Assembly (NCBI RefSeq): GCF_029335315.1
Contig: NZ_JARJLT010000080.1
Location: 1-44,182, forward strand
Source: Pseudomonas citronellolis
GTDB lineage: Bacteria; Pseudomonadota; Gammaproteobacteria; Pseudomonadales; Pseudomonadaceae
DNA: 44,182 nt
Direction: 5' to 3'
Part shown: positions 25,982 through 33,857 of the stretch, piece by piece
Numbering within the stretch: position 1 is the stretch's first letter
How the letters are laid out: the number at the start of each line of letters is the position of its first letter
Made by a program: the position numbers and the translations under genes
The notes under the pieces: generated by a model
The model's input: only the letters and a program-made list of their open reading frames with translations
Told to the model about the DNA's origin: nothing
Database searches by the model: none

Positions 25982-26870
25982 ACTAAAAACGGTAGGATCG
26001 TTCGAGAACCTAAAGAGCAGAATCGAACGCCTATTTGAAATTCGCCCGAGGCGCTCAAAACTGAGCGCCCAGCTTTCTCTTGAACTAAATTCGACTACCC
26101 CCCAAAGAAAGGGGGGCTCGCACAAGTCTCCAACCGATCTTCTCAACCATATCTCCGAGACCCTACCTAACAGTGAAATATATCTGTTTGGCGGTGTAAT
26201 TAGAGACCTAGCCCTATTTGGCAGGAATGGGTTTAATTCAGATATAGATATTGTAGTAGATGGAGATTGGCCAAGCTGCAAAGAATACCTTAATTCTATA
26301 GGCGCAAAACTTAACAAATTTGGCGGCTTTAGACTTGAGGTATCTGGATGGCCAATTGACATATGGAGCGCCCAAGAAACCTGGGCAATTAGAAAAGGAT
26401 TAATTGAGTTTACCGGAATTTCATCCCTGACCAAAACTACCATTCTTAACTGGGATGCAGTCCTAATGAATTGGGACACCAGAAAAATAATATGCGCACC
26501 AAACTATTTGGACTCACTCAAAGAACGACAAATGGATATCGTTCTACGAGAGAACCCCAACCCACTAGGCGCAACAACTAGGGTTTTCAGGCACCTTTGC
26601 GCCAAAGACGCAAGAAGCATAACCCAAAGCACGGCTGAATTCCTTGCAAATAGCACAACCTTTTATTCTTTAAAGCAAATAAAACAATACGAACTTTCCA
26701 GCTATGGAAGCACAATAATCGAGAGCGCAATATTCTCCCTATTCAAGCGAATAAAAGAATTAGAACACCTTGAAATCAGAGAGCGCTTTGAAATTGCCAG
26801 CAGAACCTTAGAGCAAGATGGAGCAACACTTTCATTCAGGCAACTAATACTTAACTTCAACGAAGACTAA
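25968..26870 (+). CDS. Nucleotidyltransferase with poly(A) polymerase/CCA-enzyme head domain
   Basis: A 300-residue protein. The catalytic head is at about residues 60-140: GGVIRD (75-80), the metal-binding SDIDIVV (D92, D94), and a third acid in GWPIDIW (D131). These are the signature residues of the class II CCA-adding/poly(A) polymerase superfamily. The HD domain and long tRNA-binding tail of true CCA enzymes are missing, so it is probably a specialised NTase. The ATG at 25968 lies inside the end of the dGTPase gene (14-nt overlap), so the pair is coupled. It shares the low GC content. Substrate unknown. Confidence 0.82.
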   Translation: MAGHKLKTVGSFENLKSRIERLFEIRPRRSKLSAQLSLELNSTTPQRKGGSHKSPTDLLNHISETLPNSEIYLFGGVIRDLALFGRNGFNSDIDIVVDGDWPSCKEYLNSIGAKLNKFGGFRLEVSGWPIDIWSAQETWAIRKGLIEFTGISSLTKTTILNWDAVLMNWDTRKIICAPNYLDSLKERQMDIVLRENPNPLGATTRVFRHLCAKDARSITQSTAEFLANSTTFYSLKQIKQYELSSYGSTIIESAIFSLFKRIKELEHLEIRERFEIASRTLEQDGATLSFRQLILNFNED

Positions 26871-26913
26871 CGTTTCCGAAAAAATCATCTACAAACAGGC
26901 GAAAAACAAAGCA

Positions 26914-26942
26914 TTGACCCTTTATCGCCAACCCCCTAACCT
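26914..26942 (+). promoter_or_regulatory. Promoter of the C4 RNA / antirepressor transcript
   Basis: TTGACC and TAACCT are separated by 17 bp, just after the nucleotidyltransferase stop. The predicted start is near 26949, placing the first C4 target-like site at the very 5' end of the RNA. Confidence 0.55.
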
Positions 26943-26948
26943 CTTGCT

Positions 26949-27125
26949 CGGCGCCTAAGAAACGCCTGTCACGTAGCGGCCTGACCGCTCCCGAAAGCTA
27001 AGCGGCTTTTTTGAGCCTGCGGGATTTTCTCGTCCTCAAAAAACCTCTGCGACGTCGGGAGTGGGCTAATACAAGACCCGAAAGGGAAATACGTCCGGCC
27101 CTCTACGTGGGGTTTCTTAGCTCCC
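26949..27125 (+). ncRNA. C4-type antisense RNA (P1/P7 immunity family) with its 5' target sites
   Basis: Structured region directly upstream of a phage antirepressor-type gene. Near the 3' end of the RNA are two antisense segments: b' CCTCTACGTG (27100-27109) and a' GTTTCTTAG (27112-27120). Each is complementary to two sites. a1 CTAAGAAAC (26955-26963) and a2 CTAAGAAA (27138-27145) pair with a'. b1 CACGTAG (26970-26976) and b2 CACGTAGAGG (27157-27166) pair with b'. b2 covers the ribosome site of the downstream leader ORF. This layout is that of the C4 RNA of phages P1 and P7, which silences ant. Outer boundaries are approximate. Confidence 0.75.
26975..27012 (+). promoter_or_regulatory. Terminator / anti-terminator switch inside the C4 leader
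   Basis: The segment CCGCT (26985-26989) can pair with AGCGG upstream (26975-26979) or AGCGG downstream (27001-27005). The second pairing is followed by CTTTTTT and would act as a terminator. The upstream AGCGG overlaps target b1, so binding of the antisense RNA there would favour the terminator. The mechanism is inference. Confidence 0.4.
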
Positions 27126-27174
27126 GGCACCCCAGCCCTAAGAAAGCTGGCCACATCACGTAGAGGTAATGGAT

Positions 27175-27261
27175 ATGCCTATCACCCCCAGCCTTCAGCC
27201 CGAAGGCGCTTCGCCGTACCTGCCCTCGTCCCCCTCCACCCCGGAGGCGCGCCATGTCTGA
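27175..27261 (+). CDS. 28-codon leader ORF coupled to the antirepressor
   Basis: ATG at 27175 with GAGG 8 nt upstream; an in-frame ATG at 27169 is too close to the ribosome site. It encodes a Pro/Ser-rich 28-residue peptide. Its TGA (27259-27261) lies inside the first codons of the antirepressor gene, whose ATG is at 27254. The ribosome site is inside C4 target b2. This repeats the plan of P1, where C4 blocks a short ORF whose translation is needed for ant. Confidence 0.65.
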   Translation: MPITPSLQPEGASPYLPSSPSTPEARHV

Positions 27262-27718
27262 AGAGGTGCTGATCCCCACCCTGTTCACCCGCCACAAGCG
27301 CCAGCTGCGCGCCCTGCTGCTGGAAGACCAATGCTGGTTCTGCGCCCGTGACCTGGGCCGGCTGATGGGCGTGGCGAGCCTGGAAGAGCGCGTGCTGCGC
27401 AACCTGGACGACGACCAGCACCGCCGCGCCTGGCTGCGCGACGGCAACGGCGAATACGACGACGAACTGCTGCTCAGCGAATCCGCCGTGTACGCCACGC
27501 TGATCCACTTCTTCCACCCGGAAAACCGCTGCATCCGCCAATGGCTCACCCGCGAGGTGATCCCCGCCCTGCGCGACAGCCACCGCCACGACACCCGCCA
27601 ACCCCGCCGCGAAACCCTCCACGGCCCCACCCAAGCGCTAACGGTGCTGCACTGGCAAGGCCTGCTCTGGGTGCCCTACCACCACTGGCCCCAGGTGAGC
27701 GCCAGCGCCAACCGCTAG
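27254..27718 (+). CDS. BRO-N domain phage antirepressor-like protein
   Basis: A 154-residue protein. Residues ~5-115 form a BRO-N (prophage antirepressor) domain with the typical WFCARDLGRLMGV segment and the LLLSESAVYATLI...WLTREVIPAL end. Phage antirepressors bind and inactivate repressors. No C-terminal ANT/KilA-C domain is present, so it is short. It overlaps the leader ORF stop and lies downstream of a C4-type RNA. GC content is high, unlike the dGTPase operon just upstream, so the two modules likely have separate origins. No other phage genes are nearby. Confidence 0.85.
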   Translation: MSEEVLIPTLFTRHKRQLRALLLEDQCWFCARDLGRLMGVASLEERVLRNLDDDQHRRAWLRDGNGEYDDELLLSESAVYATLIHFFHPENRCIRQWLTREVIPALRDSHRHDTRQPRRETLHGPTQALTVLHWQGLLWVPYHHWPQVSASANR

Positions 27719-27733
27719 GCACCGGACCTGTTC

Positions 27734-27963
27734 GTAGGATGGCGTTGAGCGCAGCGATACCCACGCCGCCGCGCAATCGCTCAACGCCATCCTGCGGGGC
27801 CGACCGAGGTGTTGGCGGCGACGTGCGCACGGCCGAACAGGGAACACCCGTAGGGCGAATAACGCTCCGCGTTATCCGCCGTTGGGCCCGTGCGCCACGG
27901 TTGAACCTGGCGTTGGCGTTCCGTTGGCAACGGCGGATAACCGCGAACGGTTATTCGCCCGAC
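27734..27963. repeat. Family-3 inverted repeat plus REP doublet
   Basis: 27734-27796 is a family-3 copy (GTAGGATGGCGTTGAGC with an inverted partner). 27850-27880 is a family-1 REP, and 27932-27963 is an opposite REP with CGAC in place of CTAC. The remaining sequence up to the barrel gene at 28281 shows no gene that can be supported. Confidence 0.7.
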
Positions 27964-28280
27964 GCGCACCGGAAATGGCGCCTGTGCGCCCTCCCGAGTG
28001 AGCAACCCATAGTGGGAATGGTTGCGCGAAAAAACCCGTGAATATACTCCGCCACCCCTGGCCAACCGGGGTGCGCCGTCCGCTCGGCATGGCTCGCGGC
28101 GGCCCGTATCACCACCATCAATAGAAACGACAAACACTCCCTCGGCGGCTGATCGAGCTGCGCCAGCCGTGCGGAGAAACTCGTCCTCACGCCAGCGGAA
28201 TAACACTCGCGCGCAGCGCTTCACCGCCACTCGCAACTGACCTGCCCAACGCATTCGAACAATAAATGAACAGGTAAAAC

Positions 28281-29621
28281 ATGCGAATTTCCCAGTCCCT
28301 GAAACACCCCTTCGGCTTCGTCGCCGCTTCCTCGCTCGCGCTCGGCTGCGCCACGTTCCAGGCGAGCGCCGTGGAGCTCTACAACGACGGCAAGAGCACC
28401 CTCAACGGCAACCTGCTCGCCGCCTTCGGCGCGCTGCGCAGCCAGCGCAACTACTACGAGCCCGATGGCGGCTCGACCTGGCGCGAGGGCTTCCTCAAGT
28501 ACGGCGTCGACGGCCAGTACCGGCTGGACAACGGCTCCAGCCTCGGCGGCGCCTTCGCCTTCGTCAGTTCCGGCGTGTGGGGCGACGGCGACGCCACCGG
28601 GCTCACCGACGGCTCGGAGCGCACCACCAAGATCGAGGACGCCAACCTCGCCTGGCGCTCCGGCACGCTGTTCGAGGCGCTGGGCGAAAACGGCGTGGAG
28701 CTTTCCGGCGGGCGCCAGCGCATCGTCGTCGGCGACGGTTTCCTGATCAACGGCGACGACGTCAACGCCGGCAAGGCCTTCGCCGGCGGCGAGTTCAACC
28801 GTGGCGGGGTCTACTACATGGGCGCGCGCCACGCCTTCGACCAGACCGCCGTGCTGCGCCTGGGCGGCGCCCAGGGCTGGCGCGGCGACGCCATCTGGCT
28901 GAAGTCCGACAACCGCTTCCAGGGCAACAGCGAACTGGCCATCGGCACCCTGGAACACGTGGCGCCGGAGCAGACCCTGGGCCTGACCTACATCCACGTG
29001 CAGGACGTGGACAAGCGCTACACCGACGTCGCCAACCCGCTGGCCTCGCAGCGCGACGGCATGAACGTGTACAGCCTGCGCGGCGTGCGCGCCGGGCTGC
29101 TGGAGAACCTGACGCTAGCCTTCGAATACGCCTACGAGGATCGCCGGCGCGACAGCGAGAACGCCTGGTACGGCGAAGCCAGCTACGCCTTCGCCGACAC
29201 GCCCTGGCAACCCACCCTGAGCTACCGCTACAGCCGCTTTTCCGAGGGCTACGACGCGCTGTTCTTCGGCTTCAACCGCGGCTACGGCACCTGGGTGCAG
29301 GGCGAGGTGGCCGGCAACTTCGCCGGGCCGTACAACAACAACGCGGTGATCCAGCACCTGGGCCTGAAGCTCCGCCCGCGCGAGGACCTGACCCTGGGCG
29401 CGCTGTTCTTCGACTTCAGCACCCTGCACAGGCACGGCACCTTCGACCTCGACGGCCAGGAACTGGACCTGTACGCCGACTGGGCGGCGACGAGCTACCT
29501 GCAGGTCACCCCGGTGCTCGGCCTGTACGACCCGCAGAAGAGCTTCGCCCAGGGCGGCAGCCAGGCCGAGGACAACGACCTGAACCTGTTCACCGCGCTG
29601 CAGTTCGCCGTTCACTTCTGA
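28281..29621 (+). CDS. Outer membrane beta-barrel protein, alginate-export/AlgE-like
   Basis: A 446-residue precursor. The signal peptide ends near FQASA (~residue 30). The mature protein is a strand-rich barrel with many alternating aromatic residues and a terminal Phe (LQFAVHF). Segments such as GRQRIVVGDGFLINGDDVNAGK resemble the alginate-export (AlgE-like) porin family. The substrate cannot be given. It stands alone on the plus strand between repeat clusters. Confidence 0.65.
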   Translation: MRISQSLKHPFGFVAASSLALGCATFQASAVELYNDGKSTLNGNLLAAFGALRSQRNYYEPDGGSTWREGFLKYGVDGQYRLDNGSSLGGAFAFVSSGVWGDGDATGLTDGSERTTKIEDANLAWRSGTLFEALGENGVELSGGRQRIVVGDGFLINGDDVNAGKAFAGGEFNRGGVYYMGARHAFDQTAVLRLGGAQGWRGDAIWLKSDNRFQGNSELAIGTLEHVAPEQTLGLTYIHVQDVDKRYTDVANPLASQRDGMNVYSLRGVRAGLLENLTLAFEYAYEDRRRDSENAWYGEASYAFADTPWQPTLSYRYSRFSEGYDALFFGFNRGYGTWVQGEVAGNFAGPYNNNAVIQHLGLKLRPREDLTLGALFFDFSTLHRHGTFDLDGQELDLYADWAATSYLQVTPVLGLYDPQKSFAQGGSQAEDNDLNLFTALQFAVHF

Positions 29622-29640
29622 ACCAAGCGATCCGCGCCTT

Positions 29641-30059
29641 GCGCCGAACTCGCCTGGAGGTGGGAGACAACCGGGGCAACGGCGGATAACCGCGAACGGT
29701 TATCCGCCCTACGCGGGGTCATTGCCCGCCGATGCGCGCGGTGTCGCCGATGGCGCCGGGCCCCGTAGGGCGAATAACGCCCCAGCGTTATCCGCCGCCA
29801 ACGCCCCGCGCCGAACCCGCCTGGATGTGGGAGACAACCGGAGCAACGGCGGATAACCGCGAACGGTTATCCGCCCTACGCGGGGTCATTGCCCGCCGAT
29901 GCGCGCGGTGTCGCCGATGGCGCCGGGCCCCCGTAGGGCGAATAACGCCCCAGCGTTATCCGCCGCCAACGCCCCGCGCCGAACCCGCCTGGATGTGGGG
30001 GACAACCGGGGCTACGGCGGATAACCGCGAACGGTTATCCGCCCTACGCGGGGTCATTG
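29641..30059. repeat. 167-168 bp tandem repeat built from REP pairs and a gene tail
   Basis: About 2.5 units begin at 29641, 29808 and 29976. Each full unit holds an inverted REP (e.g. at 29681), then a 39-bp copy of the 3' end of the lipoprotein gene (29719-29757 and 29886-29924), a direct REP, and a ~50-bp spacer. The third unit runs into the true gene end at 30054. The tail copies would read GAIGDTARIGGQ-stop against the real NAISDTARVGTQ-stop. Confidence 0.85.
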
Positions 30060-30377
30060 TGTGCCGACGCGTGCGGTGTCGCTGATGGCGTTGCAGTTGG
30101 TGGATTCTAGGCAATAGGTGATGTAGGTCGCCTGTCGGCCGCAGCCGCGCGCGCCGATGGTGTATTCGGTGCGCTGGTAGCCGAAGCGGGTGTGGGTGAC
30201 CTTGCTGGTCAGGACGCTGGTATTCACCTGCTGGCAGTTGAGCTCGAACTTGGCCCGCGATTCGGTGGCGTTGAGGGCGGCCTGCTGGTTGGAAGCGAGG
30301 AACTCCTGATCGCTCATGCAGCCCGACAGCGCGGCGCCCACCGCCAGTACGGGCAAGAGTTGGGGAAGACCTTTCAT
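30054..30377 (-). CDS. Small lipoprotein, function unknown
   Basis: A 107-residue protein. The lipobox LSGC ends a short signal peptide (MKGLPQLLPVLAVGAALSGC), so Cys20 is lipidated. The residue after Cys is Met, not Asp, which suggests the outer membrane. The mature part has several Cys (QLNCQQ-like region, GARGCGR, TYCLESTNC) that may form disulfides. ATG 30377 with GGAGAG upstream was chosen over an open extension to 30479. Its last 13 codons are copied twice in the tandem repeat downstream. Confidence 0.75.
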   Translation of the reverse strand: MKGLPQLLPVLAVGAALSGCMSDQEFLASNQQAALNATESRAKFELNCQQVNTSVLTSKVTHTRFGYQRTEYTIGARGCGRQATYITYCLESTNCNAISDTARVGTQ

Positions 30378-30526
30378 GGGGAAGCTCTCCGGGGGAATCC
30401 GCAGGATACGGCTCGGACTTCCTGAGTCTAGATGCCGATCGTGGAATCGCCGGGAACGCCTGGAGATGACAGAGAACATGATGGCCTCTTACCATTAACC
30501 GCATTCAAGCGCAGGGATGGCCAGGC

Positions 30527-31573
30527 ATGGAACAGCACGTGGAAGCGGCAGCAGAGCTCGACCCTATTGATCGCTACATCAATGGTGCCGGGCAGTACGT
30601 GAGGCAATACGCCGAACACCTGATCAAATGGCTGCCCCCGGTCGTAGGCTTCGCCATCTTCCTCGGCTATTTCTTCCGCAATCACTTCTACCCCAGTTTC
30701 GACCTGTTCCAATTCTCGTCGCTGTTGCTCTCGGCAGCGGTGATCGGTTTCGTCTTCGTTGCGTTGATGACCGCAGGTGTCGCGGCACCTGGGCTTGTTC
30801 TTGTCTCATGGTTCATCAACGACAAGCGCTACAAAGACCGCCTGAGAAATACCCAGCTTAGCGACGGGCAGCGCGACAGAAATGCATGGGCGATGTTGTG
30901 GCTTTGCTTCATCCTACCTTTCGCCATTCATTCGCTGATTACTTCAGCGGTGCTGCTTACCGTCGGTTCAGCGATTCCTGCCTGGTACTTGATGACGCCG
31001 GTGCCGGTGTCGCTGGCTTTTGGCATCGCCCTGCAAGTTCAATTCGAACTCCCCAAGTGGGCATTCCTGCATTACCTGTGGTCCAGCTACCTCGCCCTTT
31101 CGGCCGCGAATGCCGTGGCGTTGCTGGTCATGTCTTCTGCGCCGGCTCTACATTGGCTGCCCTCGGTCCTCCAGCTGCCGGCGGTCGTCCTCGTCTGCCT
31201 TCTGGTCAACGTGCTGATCGGTTTCATTTCACCGGCCGCGTTCAGCGGGCTCAAGGCTTGCCTGTGCTTTTCGATCCCCCTGGCCCTGGTGCTCGCTTTC
31301 TACAACGGCGCACTCAGCTCGATGCCCGAGCGAGTCATGAGCGGGTTGGGCCTGGGCCAGTACACAGCCAGCGAAATCGTTCTGGACGCGGACTACTGCG
31401 GGAAGAAGGCTCCGGTTGTCCTGCCACTCGACGACAACTGCACGTTCAAAGACGTGCAGGTCATCTGGTCGCTGGGAGAAACCCTGACGCTGTCCGTTGG
31501 GAAGGCAGAAACCATACGGCAAGTGCAAATCCCCTCCCGCTACGTCAAAGCCATCATCCGGAATCCCGGGTAG
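30527..31573 (+). CDS. Polytopic membrane protein, function unknown
   Basis: A 348-residue protein not recognised as a known family. There are about seven to eight hydrophobic segments from residue ~35 to ~265. A ~75-residue soluble C-terminal part follows, with a possible disulfide pair (DADYCGKK and DDNCTF). The long N-terminal segment before the first helix is polar. GC content is somewhat lower than the neighbours. It diverges from the lipoprotein gene over a 150-bp gap. Confidence 0.7.
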   Translation: MEQHVEAAAELDPIDRYINGAGQYVRQYAEHLIKWLPPVVGFAIFLGYFFRNHFYPSFDLFQFSSLLLSAAVIGFVFVALMTAGVAAPGLVLVSWFINDKRYKDRLRNTQLSDGQRDRNAWAMLWLCFILPFAIHSLITSAVLLTVGSAIPAWYLMTPVPVSLAFGIALQVQFELPKWAFLHYLWSSYLALSAANAVALLVMSSAPALHWLPSVLQLPAVVLVCLLVNVLIGFISPAAFSGLKACLCFSIPLALVLAFYNGALSSMPERVMSGLGLGQYTASEIVLDADYCGKKAPVVLPLDDNCTFKDVQVIWSLGETLTLSVGKAETIRQVQIPSRYVKAIIRNPG

Positions 31574-31769
31574 CCATCCACCGCTCCGGCGCTACGGCGA
31601 TTGCCGCGCCAAGCCTGCTGTCACAGCCTGTTACACACCCTTCTCGACCGATCACTTTCGCTTCAGGTTCTTTTGACAGTTTCTTGCCCTTTGACCTTGT
31701 AGGGTGCGCGCGACCAGGCCCCGCTCGAATCACGCAGCGCCCAGGCCCGGCCCCCTACAAGGAACAAAC

Positions 31770-33698
31770 ATGCCTCTCTTCCGTTCGGCGCCCATGCGCT
31801 TCCTGGCGCTGGCCACGCTGCTGTGGCTCGCCGTTTTCCTGCTGACCCGCGTGGCGCTGCTGGCCGATCACCTCGCCGACCTGGGCGTCGGACACCTGGC
31901 GATGTTCTTCGTCGGCTTCCTCTACGACCTGAGTTTCCTGGCCTACGCCCTGCTGCCGCTGGGGCTGTTCCTGCTGGTGCTGCCGGCGCGGGTGTGGCGC
32001 TCGCGGACCTGGCGCTGGCTGCTGTCGGCGCTGCTGTTCGTCAGCGTCTACCTGATGCTGTTCACCGCCGTGGCGGAGTGGCTGTTCTGGGACGAGTTCG
32101 GCGTGCGCTTCAACTTCATCGCGGTGGATTACCTGGTGTACTCCGACGAGGTGCTGAACAACATTCTCGAGTCCTACCCCATCGGCCTGCTGCTGAGCAT
32201 CCTCGCGGTGGCGACGCTGGCGGTCACCCTGGGCCTGCAACGCACGCTCGCACGCATTTGCGCAGCGCCCGTACCGGCGCTGCGCCATCGGCTGGCGCGG
32301 ATGGTGCTGCTGCTCGGCGTGGCGCTGGTCGCGCTGCTGGCGGTGGACCAGGACCGCCCGCGCGGCCAGGGTGGCAACACCTACCTGCGCGAGCTGTCGA
32401 GCAACGGCCCCTACCAGTTCTTCGCCGCCTTCCGTAACAACGAGCTGGACTACCAGCAGTTCTACGCGACCCTGCCGGCGGAAACCGTGGCCAGGCAGAT
32501 TCGCGCCGAGCTGGCCGAGCCCAACGCGCGCTTCCTCGGCAGCGACCCGATGGACATCCGCCGCGCCATCAGCAACCCCGGCGAGCCGCGCGCGCTCAAC
32601 GTGGTGCTGGTGACCATCGAGAGCCTCAGCGCCAAGTACCTGGGCAGCAACGGCGACGGCCGCAACCTCACGCCGAACCTCGACGCGCTGCGCAAGAACA
32701 GCCTGTACTTCAACAATTTCTACGCCACCGGCACCCGCACCGACCGCGGCCTGGAAGCCATCACTCTGTCGATTCCGCCCACCCCGGGGCGCTCCATCGT
32801 CAAGCGCATCGGCCGCGAGAGCGGCTTCGCCAGCCTCGGCCAGCAGCTCCAGGCCAAGGGCTACGACGCCGTGTTCATGTACGGCGGGCGCGGCTACTTC
32901 GACAACATGAACGCCTTCTTCGGCGGCAACGGCTACCGCATCGTCGACCAGAGCAGCGTGAAAGAAGAAGACATCCACTTCAAGAACGCCTGGGGCATGG
33001 CCGACGAGGACCTCTACAACCAGGCCCTGCGCGTGGCCGACGAAGACTTCGGCAAGCGCCGGCCGTTCTTCCTGCAGCTGATGACCACCTCCAACCACCG
33101 CCCCTACACCTACCCCGACGGGCGCATCGACATCCCCTCGGGCAAGGGTCGCGACGGCGCGGTGAAATACACCGACTACGCCATCGGCAAGTTCCTCGAA
33201 AACGCGCGCACCAAGCCCTGGTTCGACTCCACGATTTTCGTCTTCGTCGCCGACCACACGGCCGGCAGCGCGGGCAAGGAAGACCTGCCGGTGGAGAACT
33301 ACCAGATTCCGCTGTTCATCTATGCGCCCAAGCAACTGCCGGTGGGCGAGCGCGCGGAGCTGGCCAGCCAGCTCGACCTCGCCCCGACCCTGCTGGCGAT
33401 GCTGAACCTGAGCTACGAGTCGACCTTCTTCGGCCGCAACCTGATGGCGGAAAACGCCCTGCCGCCGCGCGTGGTGATCGGCAACTACCAGCACCTGGGC
33501 CTATTCGACGGCACCGACCTGGCGATCCTCAGCCCGCGCCAGGGCCTGCGCCGGCACAACCAGGCGCTGGGCGCCAGCGTGGAGGTCAACGCCCCCGCCG
33601 GCGACCCGCTGATCGCCCGCGCCATCGCCTACTACCAGGCCGCCAGCCACGACTTCAAGCAGCACCTGCTGGACTGGCGCGAGCCGTCCGCCCAGTGA
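31770..33698 (+). CDS. LTA synthase-like sulfatase-fold phosphoglycerol transferase
   Basis: A 642-residue inner-membrane enzyme with about five N-terminal helices (residues ~10-190) and a large periplasmic sulfatase-fold domain. Active-site features: VTIES (metal-binding Glu), the catalytic Thr in YATGTRTDRGLEA, TTSNHRPY and FVADHTAG (metal-binding Asp-His). The LtaS/MdoB family moves phosphoglycerol or phosphoethanolamine groups onto envelope glycans; in Pseudomonas a periplasmic-glucan modifier is plausible. ATG 31770 follows AAGGA. A terminator follows the stop. Confidence 0.87.
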   Translation: MPLFRSAPMRFLALATLLWLAVFLLTRVALLADHLADLGVGHLAMFFVGFLYDLSFLAYALLPLGLFLLVLPARVWRSRTWRWLLSALLFVSVYLMLFTAVAEWLFWDEFGVRFNFIAVDYLVYSDEVLNNILESYPIGLLLSILAVATLAVTLGLQRTLARICAAPVPALRHRLARMVLLLGVALVALLAVDQDRPRGQGGNTYLRELSSNGPYQFFAAFRNNELDYQQFYATLPAETVARQIRAELAEPNARFLGSDPMDIRRAISNPGEPRALNVVLVTIESLSAKYLGSNGDGRNLTPNLDALRKNSLYFNNFYATGTRTDRGLEAITLSIPPTPGRSIVKRIGRESGFASLGQQLQAKGYDAVFMYGGRGYFDNMNAFFGGNGYRIVDQSSVKEEDIHFKNAWGMADEDLYNQALRVADEDFGKRRPFFLQLMTTSNHRPYTYPDGRIDIPSGKGRDGAVKYTDYAIGKFLENARTKPWFDSTIFVFVADHTAGSAGKEDLPVENYQIPLFIYAPKQLPVGERAELASQLDLAPTLLAMLNLSYESTFFGRNLMAENALPPRVVIGNYQHLGLFDGTDLAILSPRQGLRRHNQALGASVEVNAPAGDPLIARAIAYYQAASHDFKQHLLDWREPSAQ

Positions 33699-33716
33699 GC
33701 CGCGGCTGAACCGCAG

Positions 33717-33741
33717 AGCCCCGCCCAGCGCGGGGCTTTTT
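33717..33741 (+). terminator. Rho-independent terminator
   Basis: AGCCCCGC / GCGGGGCT stem with a short loop followed by T5, 18 bp after the LTA-synthase-like stop. Confidence 0.85.
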
Positions 33742-33754
33742 CATCCCGGCAAGT

Positions 33755-33772
33755 TGTCCCCTGCAGGGGACA
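33755..33772. promoter_or_regulatory. Perfect 18-bp palindrome, likely LuxR-type operator
   Basis: TGTCCCCTGCAGGGGACA is fully symmetric. A TAGAGT -10-like element lies at 33793-33798. This would place the palindrome near -42 from the start, the usual position for a LuxR-type activator site. The downstream cluster encodes a LuxR-family regulator (35842). Confidence 0.6.
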
Positions 33773-33857
33773 TCCGCGCCGCGCGCGGGGATTAGAGTCG
33801 AAGGCGAATCCGATCGGCATCCGCCTACAAACACAATAATCCCGGAGACGCGCTGCG

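Noticed and set aside
24599-27718. A whole prophage or integrative element between nrdB and the barrel gene
   Set aside because: No integrase, attachment repeats, structural or replication genes were found; only the two-gene operon and the small C4/antirepressor module.
27541-28254. Open frames of 70-170 codons across the gap before the outer-membrane barrel
   Set aside because: They run through repeat families 1 and 3, overlap on both strands, and show no domain or ribosome site.
29641-30059. Regular palindromic repeats that look at first like a CRISPR array
   Set aside because: Repeats alternate in orientation, the unit is 167-168 bp, the 'spacers' are themselves near-identical, and no cas gene is present. 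These are REP elements.
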